The position numbers and the translations under genes were made by a program. From the NCBI GenBank assembly GCA_004557975.1, contig SFEV01000002.1, positions 62,001 through 126,000 of the forward strand: a stretch of 64,000 nt of DNA, read 5' to 3'. Shown here in pieces: positions 8,513-16,249 of this stretch. The DNA is from Lachnospiraceae bacterium. Lineage in GTDB: Bacteria; Bacillota; Clostridia; Lachnospirales; Lachnospiraceae. The first letter of the stretch is position 1, and each line of letters opens with the position of its first letter. The notes beneath the pieces were generated by a model. The model did no database searches. It was not told the DNA's origin and was given only the letters and a program-made list of their open reading frames with translations.

Positions 8513-9448
8513 TTATAAGTTCTTTCCCATCTGTTCCATTACAAGTTCCACTTCCCTGCGGTCCGGGATGGAACTCTGTGCACCTTTTCGTGTCACAGCA
8601 ATTGAAGAAGCAGTATTGGCAAACCGTATCGCTTCTTTCTGGCTCATGCCTTCTGCAAGACCAACCACGAATGCCCCGTTAAAGCAGTCACCAGCTGCCG
8701 TCGTATCCACAGCATTTACTTTCCGTGTGGGATAAAGATTAATACCTGCGCGATTCACAAGCATTACCCCCTTGTCTCCCAACGTAACCAGAACGTTCTG
8801 TACACCTTTCTGCAGCAGCTCCTGAGCGCCTTCACGAATGTTTTCCTCGGAAAATTCTGCTTTTCCCGTCAGCTTCAGAAGCTCTGTTTCATTTGGAGTC
8901 AGATAATCAATCTTGCTCAAAATATCATCCGGAAGGTAATCAGGCGCCGGTGCCGGATTTAAAATTACTGTTTTCCCGAGCTCTTTTGCTCTGCGGATTC
9001 CGTAGTAAACAGCTTCCGCCGGAATCTCCATCTGGAATACAATGTAGGAGCTCTCACGTATCAGTTCATCATTGTTTTTCAGGTATTGGACATCACACGC
9101 CCCATTCGCCCCGGAAAGTACAACAATAGAATTGTCACCTCCGTCATCCACATAAATGACAGCCATTCCAGTCGATGCATTTTCTGTCTGAGCAATTCCT
9201 GCAGTATCTGTGCCACTCTTTTTCATGTTTTCCCGCAGCCTGTCACCCAGACTGTCTTTGCCGACACAGCCAAGCATCACTGCATTTCCACCCAGCATGC
9301 CTGCCGCAAATGCCTGATTTGCTCCTTTGCCTCCCGGGATATACGCCAGTGTGTTTCCCAGAACTGTCTCCCCCTTTAAAGGCATGCGCTTCATCTCGAT
9401 TACCATGTCCATATTCAAACTTCCGATAATCAGAATCCGCTCTTTCAA
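8513..9448 (-). CDS. rbsK: Ribokinase
   Basis: A 311-residue PfkB-family kinase with ribokinase hallmarks: IIGSLNMDMVIEMKRMPLKG at the N-terminus, GGKGANQAFAAGMLGG as substrate site, and NAVDTTAAGDCFNGAFVVGL near the C-terminus with the catalytic Asp. It should phosphorylate D-ribose to ribose 5-phosphate in the cytoplasm. I chose a TTG at 9448 because GAGGAGGGG lies just ahead of it; the longer frame starting at 9466 would contain the ribosome site. It is the first gene of the minus-strand operon, 68 bp from the -10 box at 9516-9521. The anion-hole segment TTAAGD is within the family range. Confidence 0.9.
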   Translation of the reverse strand: MKERILIIGSLNMDMVIEMKRMPLKGETVLGNTLAYIPGGKGANQAFAAGMLGGNAVMLGCVGKDSLGDRLRENMKKSGTDTAGIAQTENASTGMAVIYVDDGGDNSIVVLSGANGACDVQYLKNNDELIRESSYIVFQMEIPAEAVYYGIRRAKELGKTVILNPAPAPDYLPDDILSKIDYLTPNETELLKLTGKAEFSEENIREGAQELLQKGVQNVLVTLGDKGVMLVNRAGINLYPTRKVNAVDTTAAGDCFNGAFVVGLAEGMSQKEAIRFANTASSIAVTRKGAQSSIPDRREVELVMEQMGKNL

Positions 9449-9481
9449 ACCATCCCCTCCTCTCAATACATTTTGCTCAGT

Positions 9482-9504
9482 AAAATGTTTTAATAAAATG
9501 TTTT
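9482..9504. promoter_or_regulatory. Paired operator-like sites next to the ribosyl operon promoter
   Basis: AAAATGTTTT occurs twice, at 9482-9491 and 9495-9504, spaced 13 bp start to start and located just downstream of the minus-strand -10 box. Each is close to a palindrome of the AAAA-CG-TTTT kind used by LacI-family repressors. A repressor bound here would block the start of the rbsK operon. The neighbouring LacI-kinase fusion is the obvious candidate. Confidence 0.55.
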
Positions 9505-9515
9505 CTTATACTCAC

Positions 9516-9544
9516 ATTATAGCCAAATACATTTTTTGTGTCAA
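9516..9544 (-). promoter_or_regulatory. Promoter of the ribosyl/ABC operon
   Basis: Perfect consensus sigma-A type boxes on the minus strand: TTGACA (9539-9544), 17-bp spacer, TATAAT (9516-9521). It reads toward rbsK. Such a strong promoter needs repression, which fits the operator-like repeats on both sides. Confidence 0.85.
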
Positions 9545-9569
9545 TAGTCACATTTATTTTTGTTAAATA

Positions 9570-9591
9570 AAAACATTTTGGAAAGTGTTTT
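9570..9591. promoter_or_regulatory. Second paired operator-like site
   Basis: AAAACATTTT (9570-9579) and AAAGTGTTTT (9582-9591) form a second tandem pair related to the sites at 9482-9504, lying between the two divergent promoters. With the first pair it could allow looping or cooperative binding. Confidence 0.45.
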
Positions 9592-9627
9592 CCTATAAAA
9601 CTTGCACAATTATTTATGTATTTCAGC

Positions 9628-9656
9628 TTGACAGTTCCTTCTTTTTTCTGCATAAT
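9628..9656 (+). promoter_or_regulatory. Promoter of the LacI-kinase fusion gene
   Basis: TTGACA (9628-9633), 17-bp spacer, CATAAT (9651-9656), reading toward the start codon at 9725. Confidence 0.65.
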
Positions 9657-9724
9657 AAAATATATCACAATTTATGCGTACCCATTTTAAATCGGGGTCC
9701 GCATGGCATATCAGGAGAAGCCAT

Positions 9725-11641
9725 ATGACTATAAAAGAGATCGCAGCACTTGCCGGCGTTTCTATTTCCACAGTTTCCAAGATCGTAAACGGCAAAGATC
9801 AGAGTATTAATCCGGAAACGCGCAGCAAAGTTTTAAAAATCGTGAAAGAGTACAACTATACCCCTTACGGTATGGTCAAGAATATTTCAAATGGCAGGAA
9901 ATTCATCATCGGCGTGCTGTTTCGCACCATGCCCCGCACTAATTCCATGCTGAGCGGCATTTCGGAGGCAGCCACAGAAAATAATTACAGCATTCTGCTC
10001 CTTGACAGCTGCAACAGCCCGGATCTGGAGCTAAAACATATCAACACTCTCTGCCAGAAACACGTCGATGGTGTCATCTGGGAGCCGATAGACGAGAACA
10101 GCCAGAAGCTGGGACATTATCTGACCGATCAGAATATTCCGTTCAGCTATATTATGAGCCGGGGCAATGTCCCTTCTTATATAATTGATTACGAAAAAAT
10201 GGGATATCATCTCACGCAGAAGCTCATCGACTACAAGCATACAAAAATTGCATGTCTGATGAAACAGGGCAGCCAGCGGTCACAGATGGTTCTGGAGGGA
10301 TTTAAAAGGTGTCTTTTTGACAATCAGATTCCTTATAACAGCAATATGCAGATGTATATTTCTTCCCCTGACTGTCTTTCCAAAATACAGGGCTATAAAT
10401 TTTCCGGTGTTGTAAGTACGCATTTCGCCTCTTCTCTGATTCTTTACGAACAGATGGATAAGCTGCACTATTCCATTCCTGCTGATTTATCACTGGTCAG
10501 CCTGAAAGACGATTCGCGGGAATCCATCTCTTTTCCGCATATTTCAAGCATCAAAATTCCGTACAGGGAATTCGGATATTATGTCGGAAAGTCCCTGATC
10601 CGGAAATGTGAAAAGATGCCTGAAAGCGAAGAACAGATGACTTTCATCGGAGACTGTTCGCTGGATACGGAGGACAGCCTGTACGTTCCTTCTTTTCTTC
10701 GTGCGAAGAAAATCGTAGTAGTCGGCAGTATCAATACGGACCTGACCTTTAATGTAGATCACCTTCCCCAGGTCGGGAAAGCAACCAGAATTTTAAATTC
10801 CACCTTTACTCTTGGCGGAAAAGGTGCAAATCAGGCAGTCGGTTCTGCCAAATTCGGGCGCGAAGTCTCACTGATCGGAGAAATAGGCAATGATATTGAC
10901 TCCAACCTGATCTTTGATATTCTGGAAAAGGAGCACGTCATTACTCAGGGAATCCGCCGGAACGAAAATATTCCGACCGGGAAAGCGTATATTTATATAG
11001 AGGAAAGCGGCGAGAGTGCTATCACCCTTCTGACCGGGGCAAACAGAATTCTCAGCCCGGAATGCATTCAGAAGCGTCAGCATCTTTTCAAAAACGCCGG
11101 CTGCTGTCTGATTTCCACGGAGATTGCCAACGAAACTACGTTGGAAGCAGCAAAAACCGCAAAGCATTACGGTGCAATGACTTTCCTGAAACCCACCGTG
11201 ATTAAATCCGTGCCGGAAAATCTTTACAGGTATATTGATTTTCTGATTCCGAATCAGAGGGAAGCTGCTCTGCTGAGTCCTCCATCCTGTGATACAATAG
11301 AGGAACAGGCCGATTACTTTTTCAGACAGGGAATTCCCAATATTATTATCACCCTCGGTTCCCGGGGATGTTATCTGAAAACCGGAGACACATCGGAATT
11401 TTTCCCGGCCGCAGCTTTCACTCCCGTGGATACCACCGGAGGCGCGGATGCATTTATTTCCTGCCTGGCCTCTTATCTGACAGACGGGTATTCACTCAAA
11501 AAAGCAATTCGTATTGCCATGTACGCCGCAGGCTTCTGCATCTCCCGCCAGGGCGTTGTACCGGCGCTTGTGGACCGCACTACGCTGGAATCTCACATAA
11601 AGCGGCTGGATCCGGAGCTGCTGATGCCGTCGGAAAACTGA
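9725..11641 (+). CDS. LacI-family repressor fused to a ribokinase-like domain
   Basis: A 638-residue fusion. Residues 1-55 are a LacI helix-turn-helix (TIKEIAALAGVSISTVSKIV), about 60-325 a periplasmic-binding-like effector domain, and about 328-630 a complete ribokinase-like domain (KIVVVGSINTDLTFNVDHLP, then GGKGANQAVGSAKFGREVSL). The kinase signature reads DTTGGADAF where family members have DTTGAGDAF: the catalytic Asp is kept but the Ala and Gly of the anion hole are exchanged, so activity could be weakened and the domain may serve as a sensor. The ATG at 9725 follows AGGAG; an earlier in-frame ATG at 9674 has no such site. The gene is divergent from a ribokinase/ABC/ADP-ribosylglycohydrolase operon and probably controls it through the AAAATGTTTT sites. 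Sequence shows the fusion directly; ligand and activity are inferred. Confidence 0.9.
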   Translation: MTIKEIAALAGVSISTVSKIVNGKDQSINPETRSKVLKIVKEYNYTPYGMVKNISNGRKFIIGVLFRTMPRTNSMLSGISEAATENNYSILLLDSCNSPDLELKHINTLCQKHVDGVIWEPIDENSQKLGHYLTDQNIPFSYIMSRGNVPSYIIDYEKMGYHLTQKLIDYKHTKIACLMKQGSQRSQMVLEGFKRCLFDNQIPYNSNMQMYISSPDCLSKIQGYKFSGVVSTHFASSLILYEQMDKLHYSIPADLSLVSLKDDSRESISFPHISSIKIPYREFGYYVGKSLIRKCEKMPESEEQMTFIGDCSLDTEDSLYVPSFLRAKKIVVVGSINTDLTFNVDHLPQVGKATRILNSTFTLGGKGANQAVGSAKFGREVSLIGEIGNDIDSNLIFDILEKEHVITQGIRRNENIPTGKAYIYIEESGESAITLLTGANRILSPECIQKRQHLFKNAGCCLISTEIANETTLEAAKTAKHYGAMTFLKPTVIKSVPENLYRYIDFLIPNQREAALLSPPSCDTIEEQADYFFRQGIPNIIITLGSRGCYLKTGDTSEFFPAAAFTPVDTTGGADAFISCLASYLTDGYSLKKAIRIAMYAAGFCISRQGVVPALVDRTTLESHIKRLDPELLMPSEN

Positions 11642-11655
11642 TTTTATAATTAAAA

Positions 11656-11711
11656 AACACCCCTGAAGCAATCGGCATTTGCGAAATATTGCTGATTACT
11701 TCAGGGATGTT
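11656..11711. terminator. Bidirectional terminator
   Basis: Long stem AACA-CCCTGAAG-AATC against GATT-CTTCAGGG-TGTT with two mismatches, with A/T tracts on both sides. It ends the LacI-kinase gene on the plus strand and the mscS gene on the minus strand. Confidence 0.8.
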
Positions 11712-11732
11712 AAAATTTTCCGTCACCTAGTT

Positions 11733-12554
11733 CTATCTTATATGCACATCCACCTGCGGATAGGGAATGCAGATCCCTTCCCTGTCAAACTCGTTTTTCA
11801 GCCGCTCATTCAGTCTCCACAGCACAGGGTAATACTGGTCGGTCATCACCCAGCAGCGCATCCCGAGGATGACACTGCTCTCTGCCAGCTCCGCCACAAA
11901 TACCTGATGCTCCTCCTCATGCAGAATGCCGCTCTCCTCCTCAATCAGGCGTTCCATGACATTACGCGCCTTTTCCAGGCTGTCCTGATAGGAAATTCCC
12001 ACTTTGATCTCCAGCTTGCGTTTCGCGGCAGCTGTCACGTTGACAATCACATTGTTGGCAAGGCTTCCGTTGGGCACGATCACGCGGCGGTTGTCCATGG
12101 TCTGCAGCGTCGTGTAGAGAATCTCGATTTTCTGTACAGTTCCCTCCTGACCCTGTGTGATAATGTAATCACCCACCTGGAAAGGCTGGAAAAGCAGCAG
12201 CAGAAAACCGCCTGCAAAGTTTGACAGGCCGCCCTGCAATGCAAGGCCAACTGCCACGCCGCCGGAGGCAACAACTGCCGCCACGGAAGACTCTTTCAGT
12301 CCGAACTGCATTGCGATTCCCAGCACCAGTATCAGGTACAGTCCGATTTTTACGACGGAAGCCGTAAACGTAACGGCACCCGCCTGGACCTTTGCCCTCT
12401 CCAGGGCACGGCGCAAAATGCGGACCACCCAGGCAATCACCTTTTTCCCGATCAGATATACAAGAATACATATGACCAGCTTCAGCGCAAACGATCCCAG
12501 CCCGGGAAGCTGATCGTTCCACCGGGCAATAAGTTTCTGAATTAATTTTTCCAT
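11733..12554 (-). CDS. Small-conductance mechanosensitive channel (MscS family)
   Basis: A 273-residue membrane channel that opens under membrane tension to release solutes on osmotic downshock. Three hydrophobic helices are visible. The pore helix TM3 reads GGVAVGLALQGGLSNFAGG, with the small-residue packing typical of MscS, followed by the beta domain motif RRVIVPNGSLANNVIVNV. Length matches E. coli MscS-size members. The start is the ATG at 12554 after AGAGGAG; a GTG at 12569 would place the ribosome site inside the gene. It follows the DUF4129-like gene by about 15 bp, so it is probably the last gene of the moxR-DUF58 operon. Confidence 0.92.
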   Translation of the reverse strand: MEKLIQKLIARWNDQLPGLGSFALKLVICILVYLIGKKVIAWVVRILRRALERAKVQAGAVTFTASVVKIGLYLILVLGIAMQFGLKESSVAAVVASGGVAVGLALQGGLSNFAGGFLLLLFQPFQVGDYIITQGQEGTVQKIEILYTTLQTMDNRRVIVPNGSLANNVIVNVTAAAKRKLEIKVGISYQDSLEKARNVMERLIEEESGILHEEEHQVFVAELAESSVILGMRCWVMTDQYYPVLWRLNERLKNEFDREGICIPYPQVDVHIR

Positions 12555-12569
12555 GTTTCTCCTCTGCAC

Positions 12570-13871
12570 TCAGTTTTTCATGCGGATTTTCCCGAAACGC
12601 TCCGCCTCTTCCCGGGAGCATTCTCCGTATCCATAGCGGGCTTTTTCATACGTTTCATGAAAATACTGCAGCTCCTCCTGCTCACGCAGTCCCGCCTTCT
12701 CTTCCAGCTCGTCCGGTGTCTCGAAGCCGGACGGGCTGCCCTGTATTTGCTTCATTATTGTTCTTTTATATTTTTTCCGGATTTTCATGTTGGGAGAGCT
12801 CCGTCCCGCTCCCGTTTTTTTCCGCCGCACTCCGAAGATGCCGTCCTCCGATGTCCCGCCGAGAAAAATGATCTCATCCTCTTCCTCCCCCTTCGCAAAA
12901 GAGCGCATCATCCGGCGGAAGAAATGAAATACCATCAGCACACACGCCATCGCTGTCAGGGCCACCGCCACATACATGATGATATCCAGAAGTGTGGCAA
13001 GCCACGCCGGAGGCTCCCTGTAGGACTCTTCGGCTATAGCCTGCAGCATATCCTGCATACCGTCACCGCCCATTTCCATTCCGGGCATCGGCGGAAGCTC
13101 TGCCTCGTACTCATGTCCTCTCAGAAGGTTTACCATACCGGTCAGCGGTTCTTCTCCGTAAAGCACGGCAGGCATCAGAAACAGCACCATCAGCAGAAGT
13201 GTCCCGCATAAGACGGCAATACCGATGTGACGGATCGTCTTCACAGGAAGATTCGCCACCCGTCTTTTTTCAAGGATGAACTGTTTCAGATTTGCAAGAC
13301 TGTTGGAAATGTGACAGATGATCCCTTCTGCCAGCAGCAGCCAGAACAGCCAGGGCAGAAAATCAGACTGTTCCAGAAAAATCAGAACAAAATAGCATAC
13401 AATCAATACAGCAGAGTGTCTCACCTTCGGGGAATCCAGGACTGTTGGAATCTCCCACAGTTCTACCTGCGGATGCCATTCAGCTTCTCCCTGGGCCATA
13501 TCCTGCATGTGCCCGCGGATCACCCTGACATAGCACCGTATCAGAAAGATCACCACTGACAGCACCGCCGTCAGAATGCTTTCTGAGAGAAAAGCTGTCG
13601 CCGCTGTCACAGCAGTCCCTGCTGCCGCATACAGAAAAAAGCTGCTGCTTCTGCGGATCAGATACCAGCTCGATATCACCGGAACGAAAAGCCAGATACT
13701 TCCGGCCAGATTGCGGACTGCACTGCCCTGATCCAGCCTCAGAATTCCTGCTTCCACCAGGTACAGGCCGGTAAATAAAAGCACTGCGTGAATCCAGGAC
13801 AGAACGGCAGACAGACTGTCTCCGTTCAGGAATATGTTCTCTGTTCCGTGCGCATCCGATACCTTTTCCAT
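12570..13871 (-). CDS. DUF4129-like multi-pass membrane protein
   Basis: A 433-residue protein with about seven or eight predicted membrane segments (for example AVLLFTGLYLVEAGIL, SAVLIVCYFVLIFL and HIGIAVLCGTLLLMVLFLMP). A cytoplasmic C-terminal tail follows, rich in charged residues and ending EEAERFGKIRMKN, where a YGYGE segment and an FETPDELEEKAG segment resemble the C-terminal DUF4129 region often encoded after MoxR and DUF58. Its ATG lies 7 bp from the DUF58 stop with GGAGTGA ahead. Function is unknown; in similar loci the protein is thought to take part in an envelope-linked MoxR chaperone system. The family call rests on position and on the tail only. Confidence 0.65.
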   Translation of the reverse strand: MEKVSDAHGTENIFLNGDSLSAVLSWIHAVLLFTGLYLVEAGILRLDQGSAVRNLAGSIWLFVPVISSWYLIRRSSSFFLYAAAGTAVTAATAFLSESILTAVLSVVIFLIRCYVRVIRGHMQDMAQGEAEWHPQVELWEIPTVLDSPKVRHSAVLIVCYFVLIFLEQSDFLPWLFWLLLAEGIICHISNSLANLKQFILEKRRVANLPVKTIRHIGIAVLCGTLLLMVLFLMPAVLYGEEPLTGMVNLLRGHEYEAELPPMPGMEMGGDGMQDMLQAIAEESYREPPAWLATLLDIIMYVAVALTAMACVLMVFHFFRRMMRSFAKGEEEDEIIFLGGTSEDGIFGVRRKKTGAGRSSPNMKIRKKYKRTIMKQIQGSPSGFETPDELEEKAGLREQEELQYFHETYEKARYGYGECSREEAERFGKIRMKN

Positions 13872-13877
13872 AAAACA

Positions 13878-15113
13878 TCACTCCACTTCCCAGCGCATCC
13901 GCTGCACTCCCGGTTTCCGGAACTCCTCTGCCATCATATTCCGGTGCACCGGCGCCACCCACAGGATCTGATTGTTCCCTGCGCTCAGCCGTTCCAGAAG
14001 ACTCCCCGTTTCCGGATAAACATTTTTGGAAACAAGCACGTAAATATGTCCCGTCACCTTTTTATGAATCTCATCCTCCAGAATCCCTCTGATATCATCT
14101 GCAGGAATTTTCGTATCAATACATGCCAGCATCCGGTTCAGCTCCTGCATTCTTCCGGCGCCGCTCTTTATATGAATCGCGAGATGCTGCGCGGATGAAG
14201 TACCTTCCGGCTGCCCCGCCGCTGCATTGCTGTCAGCCTCCGGCTTCATTGCCGCTGCATTGCCGTTCACATTCGGCTGCTCCGCCGCTGCATTGCCGTT
14301 CACATTCAGTTGCCCCGCCGCTGCATTGCCAATCACATCCAGTTCCATCCCTGCACCCACAAGGCGGGCGGCAAGGGAGGCCACAATCCGGATGGATTCT
14401 TCTGTCAGACTTTCGTACTTCAGGATACCGGAATCTTCCACATCAAGAATCAGTGTGACAGTGATGCTGGTCGTTGAATCCTGCTGATTCACCATCAGAT
14501 TTCCGTTTTTTGCCGAAGCTTTCCAGTTGATCCGGTTCATCGGGTCTGCCCGCTGATATTCCCGGATACCTGAAAACTCAAAGGGATCCGGATACAGCCG
14601 GTTCTGTACGAGAACCATGCCTGAAATGGCCTGGCAGATCAGGCTGATCCGCTGTACATCCACCCGGCGCGGGTACACATACATCTGTGTGTGCTGATCA
14701 AGCTCACGGTAAAAGTGACTGCTGTAGGACAGGTCATATGCCAGTACCTGCACTTTTGTAATCTGATAAAATCCCCGTTTCGGGCAGGAAACGGGAATCC
14801 TCCGGATCACCTTCTGATGTCCAAGAAATGAAAAAACATCCCTTTTGTAATTCTGATCTGTAATATTGGAGTTCTCCTTCTCCGGCGAAGAAAATTCCAG
14901 ATTCCGGCTCATGGCCATGCAGATTTCCACCGCCGGCATCGGCAGGTATTTATTGTTCGAGATTTCTTCTCTGAGAATCGTGGAATCTCCCTCGTAAACA
15001 CTGTCATCCGCAAACTGCACAAGGATCTCCAGTCCACGGTCCCAGTATCTGCGGTAAACGAAATCCGCCAGCAGCCACGCCAGCAGGAACCCCAAAAGCA
15101 GTAAAATCAACAT
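13878..15113 (-). CDS. DUF58 protein with a tandem NAAA repeat
   Basis: A 411-residue DUF58 (von Willebrand A-like) protein with an N-terminal membrane anchor starting MLILLLLGFLLAWLLADFVY. The family signature is present as REYQRADPMNRINWKASAKN, followed by a strand ending LILDVEDSG. Within the C-terminal vWA-like region four copies of an 11-residue unit (GNAAAGQLNVN and variants) are inserted, encoded by 33-bp DNA repeats at about 14206-14338. The start at 15113 is chosen because the ribosome site AAGAGG overlaps the moxR stop codon. It is coupled to moxR and to the DUF4129-like gene. Such proteins are partners of MoxR ATPases; their exact role is not settled. Confidence 0.85.
   Translation of the reverse strand: MLILLLLGFLLAWLLADFVYRRYWDRGLEILVQFADDSVYEGDSTILREEISNNKYLPMPAVEICMAMSRNLEFSSPEKENSNITDQNYKRDVFSFLGHQKVIRRIPVSCPKRGFYQITKVQVLAYDLSYSSHFYRELDQHTQMYVYPRRVDVQRISLICQAISGMVLVQNRLYPDPFEFSGIREYQRADPMNRINWKASAKNGNLMVNQQDSTTSITVTLILDVEDSGILKYESLTEESIRIVASLAARLVGAGMELDVIGNAAAGQLNVNGNAAAEQPNVNGNAAAMKPEADSNAAAGQPEGTSSAQHLAIHIKSGAGRMQELNRMLACIDTKIPADDIRGILEDEIHKKVTGHIYVLVSKNVYPETGSLLERLSAGNNQILWVAPVHRNMMAEEFRKPGVQRMRWEVE
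14206..14338. repeat. Four 33-bp coding repeats inside the DUF58 gene
   Basis: GCTGCATTGC recurs at 14221, 14254, 14287 and 14320, exactly 33 bp apart, encoding the 11-residue NAAA units. The middle copies are nearly identical, so copy number may vary by slippage without shifting frame. Confidence 0.85.
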
Positions 15114-15117
15114 ACAG

Positions 15118-16125
15118 CTACCTCTTGCTCCACTCTTCCATAGGCAGTGCTGTGGTCTGCAGCACCTCCTCAATCACCCGGCGTTCTTCCTTTCTTCCTT
15201 CTCCGAATCCGGCCATGGACAGTCTGTGTGCCAGCACAGGGACAGCAACTGCACGAATGTCCTCCGGCACCACGTAATCACGCCCCTGCACCATGGCGTA
15301 TCCCTGGGATGCCCGCACAAAAGCCAGCGTTCCTCTGGGGCTTACGCCGCCGGATACTTTGGCGTGACGCCTGGTGCCATGAATCACCTCCACAATATAA
15401 TTCAGAAGATCGCTGTGAATATAGATTTCACGGCACTGTTCCTGAAGTGCTGCCAGCTCCTCTTTCGCACAGACCGGCTCAAGCGTCTGCAGCGGCTCAT
15501 CCTTCAAAAACCGGTTTATCATGGCCAGTTCCTGTCCGGAACTCAGCTCCTCCATGGAAATCTGCATCAGAAAACGGTCCTTCTGGGCTTCGGGAAGAGG
15601 GAAGGTCCCCAGTGTCTCCAGCGGGTTCTGGGTCGCAATCACGAGAAACGGTTCCTCCAGGGTCCGCGTCACTCCATCCACCGTCACCTGCCGCTCCGCC
15701 ATACACTCCAGCAGGCTGCTCTGAGTCTTCGGCGTCGCGCGGTTGATCTCATCCGCGAGAAGGATATTGCAGAAGACAGGTCCCGGAGAAAAAACGAACT
15801 CGCCGGACTTTGCATCAAAATAATTCAGTCCCGTCACATCGGACGGAAGCATATCCGGCGTAAACTGGATGCGCCCGAACTCCGCCTGCACTGATTTCGC
15901 AATCGACTTTGCCATCACCGTCTTTCCCGTCCCCGGCACATCCTCAAGAAGCGCATGCCCCTTTGCCAGAATGCACGCAAGGAGCAGCCGGATCGTCTGC
16001 TCATTCCCGATCATCACCTTTGCTATGTTATCCTGTAATATCTGAAGGATTTCTTCTTTTTTCATATGTCTTTCTGTCCTCTTGTCTATGGTTTTTGCGT
16101 TGATTTCCTGATATCGCTCCATCAT
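15118..16125 (-). CDS. MoxR-family AAA+ ATPase
   Basis: A 335-residue AAA+ ATPase of the MoxR group. Walker A is LLEDVPGTGKTVMAKSIAKS, Walker B ILLADEINRATPKTQSSLLE, and sensor motif VIATQNPLETLGTFPLPEAQ, all characteristic. MoxR proteins act as chaperones that assemble or activate partner proteins, here presumably the DUF58 and DUF4129-like products encoded next. The start is uncertain: ATG at 16125 follows GGGGGGA closely, while ATG at 16065 gives a more usual N-terminus (MKKEEILQILQDN) but has its AGAGGA site 12 bases away. A promoter lies 37 bp upstream of 16125. Confidence 0.9.
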   Translation of the reverse strand: MMERYQEINAKTIDKRTERHMKKEEILQILQDNIAKVMIGNEQTIRLLLACILAKGHALLEDVPGTGKTVMAKSIAKSVQAEFGRIQFTPDMLPSDVTGLNYFDAKSGEFVFSPGPVFCNILLADEINRATPKTQSSLLECMAERQVTVDGVTRTLEEPFLVIATQNPLETLGTFPLPEAQKDRFLMQISMEELSSGQELAMINRFLKDEPLQTLEPVCAKEELAALQEQCREIYIHSDLLNYIVEVIHGTRRHAKVSGGVSPRGTLAFVRASQGYAMVQGRDYVVPEDIRAVAVPVLAHRLSMAGFGEGRKEERRVIEEVLQTTALPMEEWSKR

Positions 16126-16161
16126 GCATCCCCCCGGTTCATCTTTCTGCACTATGGAATC

Positions 16162-16190
16162 AGTATAACGCAGTTTTCTCCATAATCCAA
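16162..16190 (-). promoter_or_regulatory. Promoter of the moxR operon
   Basis: TTGGAT (16185-16190), 17-bp spacer and TATACT (16162-16167) on the minus strand, upstream of moxR. Confidence 0.6.
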
Positions 16191-16222
16191 CCGGTTTATA
16201 TCCGTTAAAAGACATCCTCGAT

Positions 16223-16249
16223 GTTACTGTGAACGAAGTAAACAGCAGC
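16223..16249. repeat. Dispersed repeat A, partial copy
   Basis: A 27-bp imperfect palindrome, GTTACTGTGAACGAAGTAAA onward, just after the stop codon of the XRE regulator gene. It matches the reverse complement of 58956-58982 with five differences, all transitions. Confidence 0.55.

Noticed and set aside
14206..14338. 33-bp repeats as a CRISPR array
   Set aside because: The units are contiguous with no spacers, in frame within a coding gene, and there are no cas genes.
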